The notes under the pieces were generated by a model. The model had not been told where the DNA came from and ran no database searches. It saw only the letters and a program-made list of their open reading frames with translations. From an uncultured Draconibacterium sp. (GTDB lineage Bacteria; Bacteroidota; Bacteroidia; Bacteroidales; Prolixibacteraceae), in the NCBI RefSeq assembly GCF_963677155.1, contig NZ_OY781884.1:4026501-4090500 (forward strand): a stretch of DNA of 64,000 nucleotides, written 5' to 3'. Below are positions 58,301 to 64,000 of the stretch, one piece after another. Position 1 is the first letter of the stretch; every line of letters begins with the position of its first letter. A program made the translations under genes and the position numbers.

Positions 58301-58510
58301 AGAAATGCACGTGTGGGGTATAACCTTGATATTCCTGCATTAAAAACCATTGGCGTAAGAAAAATGAGCTTAGCGCTTATCGGAACGAACCTGCTAACGT
58401 GGAAGAAGCGCAGTTGGGGAGGAGATCCTGAAGGATATAACTATGGAGTAGATTTTGGTGCATATCCGCAAACCCGAAGATATACGCTGGAATTGAATGT
58501 GACATTTTAA
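55337..58510 (+). CDS. SusC-like TonB-dependent glycan transporter (pair 1)
   Basis: The 1057-residue outer-membrane protein has a signal peptide (about 1-28, ending GAQ) and a carboxypeptidase-regulatory-like domain (about 32-105). The plug has MVVAYGVQKK, MAIRGTASMG, PLVIVDGVERS, KDASATAVYGVKGANGVIIVNTKRG. A large barrel ends in LELNVTF. It imports oligosaccharides caught by the SusD partner, whose gene starts 18 bases later. Expression likely depends on the HTCS upstream. Confidence 0.96.
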   Translation: MKSKSIVKIRLLFTVVLMTFLPFVVGAQERGVTGMVYDEQGEPIPGATILKVGTTEGTTTDIDGKFSINVSKGDILRFSFIGFTPKEIEIKDQEKLKVAMSADVKNLDEVMVVAYGVQKKESVVGAISQVSGEKLKSIKMGGSIENTLQGSLPGLTVIMTDPTPGEEAIGGYYAASPIQMAIRGTASMGNNNPLVIVDGVERSFSNIDPNEIASISILKDASATAVYGVKGANGVIIVNTKRGRAGAVELDFSANWTMKTAAILPEYMNSYETMMLRNEAYRNDGMWDMLIPDDVLAHYKNQDQPYLYPDFDWMDYLFEPGFDQSYNLNARGGNNFVQYFVSLGYLEEGDIFSVGNQFPYNYDKKNAHYWHRRYNFRNNLDFNITKTTKLSINLGGNIKVWNKPEDTYTQMIWYESPTNMPFYPDGILDQYPDDVIPYNQTGQRPFINPSKGEVKLHWLGGRGFLRRKANEINSDIRLTQQLDFITPGLSFSGMYSYNSQAIYSKTYFLDGYYGYYLDPETTTWGRYDAYGSEDFDTPQPPLTVTNNDDLWQVGRAHYYEAQLLYNRQFGDHNISAVGVFSRRQSRAIADFPHYEENWVGRGSYNYKEKYFFEGSVAHTGSEKFAPGLRFGTFPAFAGGWMISKEDFFTPIKHIINSLKFKYSWGKVGSDSGIGRWLYISEYSDVNPNDGTVGFGYPMQSYPFIQEGNIPVTNATWEEAIKQNVGFEMGMFDSQVTLNVDLFNEKRKNMLQQRMSVPSYVGVTEIRDNLGETKSHGIEIDLAINKQLNESFGLYLDANISMSENRVVFYDEPDKNPFNIKAEGKPVDIARRLGTYTPGSGLVDAGFYQSFDELFLFPTATGGSPIVGDFKFLDFNGDGAINAQDYVVAKDPTVPNVTYNVKIGATYKKWYCDATVYGIGAVQSPMRQGGMFYLYPFSDNESNAYTDHANHWTPTNTNPEFPAVHYAAADQYNYQISNFSMIAGQYLRLRNARVGYNLDIPALKTIGVRKMSLALIGTNLLTWKKRSWGGDPEGYNYGVDFGAYPQTRRYTLELNVTF

Positions 58511-58528
58511 TTGTGAAAATAGAAACGT

Positions 58529-60274
58529 ATGAAAAAGATATTATTAATATTATTTACTGCAATAGCTTTCTTTGGCTGCGAGGAATATCTTGATAAGGTT
58601 GAAGACTCAGACGGACTTCAGGAAGAAGATGTTTTTACAGATTATTTGAAGTTTCGAAACTTTGAAGACCGCATGTATAAAGATCTGAATAATTATCTGT
58701 CGGAGCAAGATTATAGTTATATCGCAGCATTGTGTGACGAAGGATATTTAGGACCTGGTTGGGAAACAATGCCAGTTGCACAGAGCGGTGACTGGATTCG
58801 TTCCTATAATACCGGTCAGGCGCTACAATTTCATGGTATTTGGAATGGATGGAAAAGCATTCGTATCGCAAATATTGTATTGAAAAACCTGCATCAGTTA
58901 GAAGAAAATGCTACTCCGGAGCAAATGAATCAGTTAAAAGGTCAGGCACATTTTATGAGAGCTTGGTATTATTACGAGTTTTTGAAACGTCAGGGAGGTA
59001 TGCCTTATATCAAGAAAGTTTTTAGTGGTAGTGATAATTTTGAATTAGAGCGTTTATCTTATCACGAAACAGCGATTGAAATTGCTGCCGATTGCGATAC
59101 CGCGGCGATGTTATTGCCTGCAAAATGGAATGATGCTAATATTGGGCGCCCTACAGAAGGTGCTGCAATGGCACTTAAAGCATCAACACTCTTATTTGAT
59201 GCAAGTCCTAGCAATAATCCTGAAAATGATAATGCAAAATGGCAAGCCGCTGCAAGTGCAGCCTGGGATGTAATTAATATCGCAGAATCAACCGGCCGTT
59301 ATAGCCTGATACAGTGCAAAGGACAAGAGCAGGTTGCTTATAAAACTCCTTCAGGAATTAAAACTATAGAATACGTTAGTGGTTTCGATAGCATTTTTAT
59401 GTATCAGCCATTTAACGATGAGATTATCTGGGAAAATTATGGAGTAAGTTGGAGTGGAAATGGCATATATTCGGTATTTACAACACCAAGTATTAGTGCT
59501 GGTGGTGTAATACAGGGATATAGCCCATCAGCTAATATAGTAGATCTGTTTGAAACAAATAAAGGCTTGGCAATTGATGATGATCCGGATTTTGATAATC
59601 AGGATCCTTATATTAATCGCGATCCTCGTTTTTACCATTCTATCTTGTTTAACGGTGAAAGATGGACCAGCAAAACTGATCGTTATCTAGAATTATTTAA
59701 TGGTGGTGCTGAGAGAAAAAATGCAGAGCATAACTCGTTTTCCGGGTATTTGGCTCGTAAATTCTGGGCGAAGAATGTTGACCAGTGGTCTGGAACTGCT
59801 TCGCCGTTTACTCACGTTATTTATTTCCGCTTGGCAGAAATGTATTTACAATATGCTGAAGCTGCGAACGAACTTGGTGGCCCAAATTATACCATCACAG
59901 GAGCTGACTTATCAGCAGTTGATGCCGTAAATATTGTTCGTGCAAGAGTAGGAATGCCTGAGGTGAATGCACAGTATCTTTCAAATAAAGAAACTTTCCG
60001 CGAACGCATTAAAAATGAACGCGCTGTTGAGTTTTATCTTGAAGGAAAAAGGTTTTTCGATCTTTCAAGATGGGGAGATGCGCATAAAGCGGAACACCGC
60101 AATCTATATGCCGATAATTTTGAAGAGGATAGTGGAAGCCCAACAGGGTATAAAATTACTAGGGCTGCTGATCCTTTCTTTAGCTTAACTTTTGATCAAA
60201 AACATTATAAGTGGCCTATTCCTTTGGAAGATGCTTTAATGTTCGACGAGTTTAAACAAAATTCTGGATGGTAG
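58529..60274 (+). CDS. SusD-like glycan-binding lipoprotein (pair 1)
   Basis: The 581-residue protein has a lipoprotein signal (AFFGC, Cys17), SusD/RagB helical repeats (AHFMRAWYYYEFLKRQGGMPYI) and the C-terminal block (FRLAEMYLQYAEAANE, then RIKNERAVEFYLEGKRFFDLSRWGD). It caps the SusC channel and binds the glycan at the surface. The length is typical (500-600). Confidence 0.95.
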   Translation: MKKILLILFTAIAFFGCEEYLDKVEDSDGLQEEDVFTDYLKFRNFEDRMYKDLNNYLSEQDYSYIAALCDEGYLGPGWETMPVAQSGDWIRSYNTGQALQFHGIWNGWKSIRIANIVLKNLHQLEENATPEQMNQLKGQAHFMRAWYYYEFLKRQGGMPYIKKVFSGSDNFELERLSYHETAIEIAADCDTAAMLLPAKWNDANIGRPTEGAAMALKASTLLFDASPSNNPENDNAKWQAAASAAWDVINIAESTGRYSLIQCKGQEQVAYKTPSGIKTIEYVSGFDSIFMYQPFNDEIIWENYGVSWSGNGIYSVFTTPSISAGGVIQGYSPSANIVDLFETNKGLAIDDDPDFDNQDPYINRDPRFYHSILFNGERWTSKTDRYLELFNGGAERKNAEHNSFSGYLARKFWAKNVDQWSGTASPFTHVIYFRLAEMYLQYAEAANELGGPNYTITGADLSAVDAVNIVRARVGMPEVNAQYLSNKETFRERIKNERAVEFYLEGKRFFDLSRWGDAHKAEHRNLYADNFEEDSGSPTGYKITRAADPFFSLTFDQKHYKWPIPLEDALMFDEFKQNSGW

Positions 60275-60345
60275 AAACAGTCTGAATGAGGTATGAAATC
60301 AGTTGAGATAAATATTACATTCAGTTCTAAAAAAGAGTATTTGAT

Positions 60346-63300
60346 ATGAAAGAAAAATATATAAATAGACTTTTGATATTGGTCACCGCCATCCTGATAG
60401 GCTTTAACGTTAATGCACAGGAGGAGAAGGTGCCGACAAAGGAAATCACAGCAATTCTTGTTGATAATAATAATGCACCGGTTGCTAATGCTGTTGTGTC
60501 GTCGTTTGTTGCCAGAGATAAGGCCGTTACAAACGAAGATGGTAGTTTTACAATAAAAGTAGGTACCGCTAATTTAGAGCATCTGGTTGTAAATGAAAAT
60601 GGTTATAAACCATTAACCGTAGAAGTTGAAAGCGGAGAGCTTCAAGATAAATCGATTGTACTAAAAAAAGAGAATGTTTATGCTGGAGATAAGGTGCTTA
60701 ACTTTCCTTATCAGGATATGATCAGTAATCGTTCTGTTTCTGCGTCTACCGTAATTTCGGGAGAGGAATTAAAAGCCTATCCAACCGAAAATTTTTTGGA
60801 AGCCTTAAGTGGAAGAGTTCCGGGGATGTTAGTTTCAACAATAAATTCAACGCCCGGATCGGAAGGGGTAAATGTTAGTATTCGAGGTGTAAGTGCTGCA
60901 ACCTATATTGATGGTATTTTACGAGATGCTACGGATTTAGCTATAGAGGAGGTAGATCAGGTACATATTGTTCGCGATTTGAGTGGCCGTGCCATGCTAG
61001 GTATTAGTGCTACCAATCCTGTAATATACATTACAACCAAAAAAGGTACAGCCTATAAACGGGAAATTAATGTCATGGCTAGTTTTGGAATTAGCTCTCC
61101 CGAGAGGTTGCCAAAGTATCTTGATGCATACAATTATGCAACCTTATACAATGAAGCGCGTGAGAACGATGGATTAACACCCCTTTATTCATCGGAAGCA
61201 TTGAATGCCTATAAGGAAAACTCGGATCCGGTAAGGTATCCGAATATCGATTATCAGGATGAATACCTGAAGAAACAAACCATGTACAGGAAAGCTAATA
61301 TTAATTTTAGTGGTGGCGACCAAAAAGTTAGTTACTACTCGATGTTGGATTATGTAGGTTCCGATGGTTTAGAAGCGGTTGGTCAGGATATTAAATATAA
61401 CCGTTATAAAATTAGGGGCAATGTAGATATTAAGTTGAATGACTGGATGAAAATGAACGTTCACTTGTCAGCAGTTTATGGTAAAAATAAATATGCGAAC
61501 TATGGTAATGGTTCTTATTATTTTAATGTATTCGATGTTATTTCAGCTTATCCTTCCAATGCCCATCCAATTATGTACGATGGCAAATACATTATCAGCG
61601 ATAATTATCCTTTAAACCTAACCAATGAGTTAGTTTACGGCGGGTTTGCCGAAAATATTGAGCTTAATACACAAAACAGTGCCGATCTTATTATTGATTT
61701 GGGAGGTGTTCTTGAAGGATTAACCTTTAAGAGTTCTGCCGCATTTGATGTGTATAACTCCATTGCAAATAACAAAGGAGGTACAGAAGCTTTATATCGA
61801 TTGGTGTACAATAATGGAGAAGTTGGAACGGAGCGTATTGTAGAGAAAGAGGTTATCCCTAATTTATGGAGTGGCAATAACAGCTATATGCGAAGAACTT
61901 CTGCATATGGTTTGCTTACTTACGACAGAACATTTGATAAACATGCAATAACCATAAATACTTCTTATTTGCAGTTAATGGAAGAGGTCAGGAATGTCGA
62001 TCCAAACTATCAACCGCTGAAACGACAAGATTTATCGTTCCGCGTCAATTATGCTTACGATAACAAGTATGTGGCTCAAGTAGATTTGAGTTACTCAGGA
62101 AGTATGTTTTTGCAAAAGAACGATCGTTTTAACCTTTATCCGACTGTTGGTGCGGGATGGGTTGTTAGTAATGAAGACTTTTTATCCGATAGCAAAGTGG
62201 TAAATTATCTGAAACTTTATAGTTCGCTTGGCTATTCCGGAATTGAATATGTAGGACTTAGCGGATTTAATTCGTACTATTTGTTTGAGACTTTGTGGCA
62301 AAACGTTGATAGCTGGCAGCCTGGAATTGACGGAAGTAAAGGTGCTACTGTTAATGTTTACAATATTATGCAGGCGGGAAGCGAAAGCTTCGATCTTCCT
62401 AAACTAAGATTTTTTAATGTTGGGGTTCAGAGTAGCTTGTTTAACAATTCGCTGGCTGTTGAATTAAATTACTACAATCGAAACGAAAGCAAGCTCTTTT
62501 CTTTGAGACAGTATGAAACACCTTCGATTTACGGCGGGTTCGATTTCTTGCCGGCATCCAATTTCGGTGAAAACCAGTATTGGGGATTGGACGGGCTTGT
62601 TCAATATAGTAACAAAGCAGGAGAACTGGAATATTCATTAGGTATTAATGCTACTTATAATCGGGGCAAAGTGATAACTATTGATGAACCTGTTGCTTTA
62701 GAAGAATACCGAAAAAGAACCGGAACACAAATCGACAATATCTGGGGATACAGTGCCGAAGGATTGTTCCAAACAGAATCGGAAATTGAGTCGCGTGAAA
62801 TCTCTCAAAGTTGGGGAGCCGTTCAGCCCGGTGATATTAAATATGCAGATTACAACAACGATAAAGTTGTTGACGAAAAAGATGTTCATGATTTAGGAGA
62901 GCATACTCCACGTATTTATTATGGTCTTAATTTGAACCTTAAATATAAAGGTGTGGCCTTAAATGTAATCGGCACAGGTCAGGCAGATGGCAAATATTAT
63001 ATTTCCGATTATGAGTGGATTAATGATCCTAATAGTAACTTTTCGGCGCCGATGATGGATCGTTGGCCCCAAACAAATAATTATCCGAGATTATCTTTGC
63101 AGCCTCAGAATAACCAACTGTTGTCGTCTTTTTGGTTAAAAAGTGGAGCTTATTTTACATTGAAAAATGTAGAGCTAAGTTATACGGTACCGCGAAGAAT
63201 TTCTCAGAAATTCTTAATGAGCAATCTTAAGGTCTTTGCCCAGGGGAAAAACCTGTTTACATTGTCGGAGTACAGTAAGTATGGAATTAATCTTGAAAAT

Positions 63301-63369
63301 AAGTTCGCAGGATCGTATTCTTATCCAATTATGAGAACTGTGACCCTAGGGGTGGCATGTAAGTTTTAA
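60346..63369 (+). CDS. SusC-like TonB-dependent transporter (pair 2)
   Basis: The 1007-residue protein has a signal peptide (about 1-24, ending NAQ) and a carboxypeptidase-regulatory-like domain (about 32-105). The plug is divergent: AATYIDGILRD and VRDLSGRAMLGISATNPVIYITTKKG replace the usual IVDG and KDASA..YG motifs. A barrel ends in LGVACKF. It is clearly of the SusC/RagA kind but distinct from pair 1, so it may take a different fragment of the same glycan. It follows SusD 1 by 71 bases and precedes a second SusD by 17 bases, one operon. Confidence 0.92.
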   Translation: MKEKYINRLLILVTAILIGFNVNAQEEKVPTKEITAILVDNNNAPVANAVVSSFVARDKAVTNEDGSFTIKVGTANLEHLVVNENGYKPLTVEVESGELQDKSIVLKKENVYAGDKVLNFPYQDMISNRSVSASTVISGEELKAYPTENFLEALSGRVPGMLVSTINSTPGSEGVNVSIRGVSAATYIDGILRDATDLAIEEVDQVHIVRDLSGRAMLGISATNPVIYITTKKGTAYKREINVMASFGISSPERLPKYLDAYNYATLYNEARENDGLTPLYSSEALNAYKENSDPVRYPNIDYQDEYLKKQTMYRKANINFSGGDQKVSYYSMLDYVGSDGLEAVGQDIKYNRYKIRGNVDIKLNDWMKMNVHLSAVYGKNKYANYGNGSYYFNVFDVISAYPSNAHPIMYDGKYIISDNYPLNLTNELVYGGFAENIELNTQNSADLIIDLGGVLEGLTFKSSAAFDVYNSIANNKGGTEALYRLVYNNGEVGTERIVEKEVIPNLWSGNNSYMRRTSAYGLLTYDRTFDKHAITINTSYLQLMEEVRNVDPNYQPLKRQDLSFRVNYAYDNKYVAQVDLSYSGSMFLQKNDRFNLYPTVGAGWVVSNEDFLSDSKVVNYLKLYSSLGYSGIEYVGLSGFNSYYLFETLWQNVDSWQPGIDGSKGATVNVYNIMQAGSESFDLPKLRFFNVGVQSSLFNNSLAVELNYYNRNESKLFSLRQYETPSIYGGFDFLPASNFGENQYWGLDGLVQYSNKAGELEYSLGINATYNRGKVITIDEPVALEEYRKRTGTQIDNIWGYSAEGLFQTESEIESREISQSWGAVQPGDIKYADYNNDKVVDEKDVHDLGEHTPRIYYGLNLNLKYKGVALNVIGTGQADGKYYISDYEWINDPNSNFSAPMMDRWPQTNNYPRLSLQPQNNQLLSSFWLKSGAYFTLKNVELSYTVPRRISQKFLMSNLKVFAQGKNLFTLSEYSKYGINLENKFAGSYSYPIMRTVTLGVACKF

Positions 63370-63386
63370 TTGTTAAAATTTAACGT

Positions 63387-64000
63387 ATGAAACGAATAGA
63401 ATATATTATATTATTAATTGTAGTTTTTGGATTTGCATCTTGCGATTATCTTGATCCAAGACCCATTCAGGATCAAACAACAGAAGACTTGTGGAGCCAT
63501 GCTACTTACGGAGAGGGTATACTAACCAAGGCCTATGCTGAGCTACGAGGGGGATATCCTGTGGAGTTTGATTACTATACCGATAATGCAGTACCAAATG
63601 TTACGGGGAGTAACCTTCTGGCACTGGGTTCGTGGACTGTTCAAAACAACGGAATTGGCGATTGGGATCAGTGCTACGAAAACATTCGCTACCTGAACTT
63701 GTTTCTCGAGAATGCAGAAGAATTGCCGTATAAGATTTCTGATCCGCAGAAAGACTCGCTGATAAACATTCACCGTATTGGAGAAGCTTATTTCCTTCGT
63801 GCATGGTACCAGTGGAAATTATTACGCGACTATGGAGGTTATGCTGCTGGAGGTACAGAGGCCCTGGGTTTTCCGATTGTTACTCACGTGCTGGCGCAGG
63901 ACGAAGAACTTGATATTCCGCGTAATACTTACGAAGAATGTGTAGCGCAAATTGCCAAGGATTGTGACGAAGCGATAGCTGTTTTGCCCAATGATTATTT
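63387..64000 (+). CDS. SusD-like glycan-binding lipoprotein (pair 2), cut by window end
   Basis: The frame opens at the ATG at 63387 and is still open at the right edge (204 codons). It begins MKRIEYIILLIVVFGFASC, a lipoprotein signal with Cys19, and continues with DYLDPRPIQD and HRIGEAYFLRAWYQWKLLRDYGG, the SusD N-terminal pattern. About one third of a normal SusD is visible. It completes the second SusC/SusD pair. Confidence 0.92.
   Translation, partial: MKRIEYIILLIVVFGFASCDYLDPRPIQDQTTEDLWSHATYGEGILTKAYAELRGGYPVEFDYYTDNAVPNVTGSNLLALGSWTVQNNGIGDWDQCYENIRYLNLFLENAEELPYKISDPQKDSLINIHRIGEAYFLRAWYQWKLLRDYGGYAAGGTEALGFPIVTHVLAQDEELDIPRNTYEECVAQIAKDCDEAIAVLPNDY

Overview
The window looks like a chromosome segment of a glycan-degrading, probably anaerobic or facultative member of the Bacteroidota. 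The signs are hybrid two-component regulators, SusC/SusD pairs, pyruvate formate-lyase, a Porphyromonas-type haem (hmu) operon, promoter-like boxes of the Bacteroidota form TAnnTTTG, and few Shine-Dalgarno sequences. The genus cannot be settled from the sequence alone; a Marinilabiliales/Prolixibacteraceae-like organism would fit. I saw no rRNA, tRNA, CRISPR array or insertion sequence.

Positions 1-12,726 hold a partial gene end, a secreted GH42 beta-galactosidase, and an AT-rich stretch with a small secreted protein and a double-parvulin lipoprotein. A cupin, a full hybrid two-component system (HTCS) and a GH31 enzyme with a PA14-like insert follow. At 13.4-14.2 kb the 5' part of an ECF sigma gene is joined out of frame to the 3' part of a SusD gene. 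This looks like the scar of a large deletion that removed a SusC/SusD locus.

Positions 14.5-23.7 kb form an array of exported hydrolases. It holds a CE1 esterase, an amidohydrolase, three E-set/CBM48-CE1 esterases (the middle one frameshifted), a type-B carboxylesterase lipoprotein and a beta-lactamase-fold serine hydrolase. None of these is a transporter or regulator, so the array may depend on uptake and control genes elsewhere.

Positions 23.8-32.4 kb are housekeeping and stress genes: dps and divergent oxyR, a small zinc-ribbon-like protein, a pflB-pflA-focA fermentation unit, a cation-efflux protein, and a hemerythrin-domain protein next to a LuxR-type regulator with a degenerate receiver. 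Positions 32.6-41.5 kb hold a complete hmuR-Y-S-T-U-V haem acquisition operon. The divergent hemerythrin and hmuR promoters each carry a copy of the same 16-17 bp motif, which suggests joint control.

Positions 41.6-48.1 kb (minus strand) encode a TolC-MacA-MacB type efflux system followed by a LytS/LytTR two-component pair. Positions 48.5-64.0 kb are a polysaccharide utilisation locus: GH51 arabinofuranosidase, HTCS regulator, then two SusC/SusD pairs, the last SusD running off the window. The layout resembles known arabinan loci of Bacteroides.
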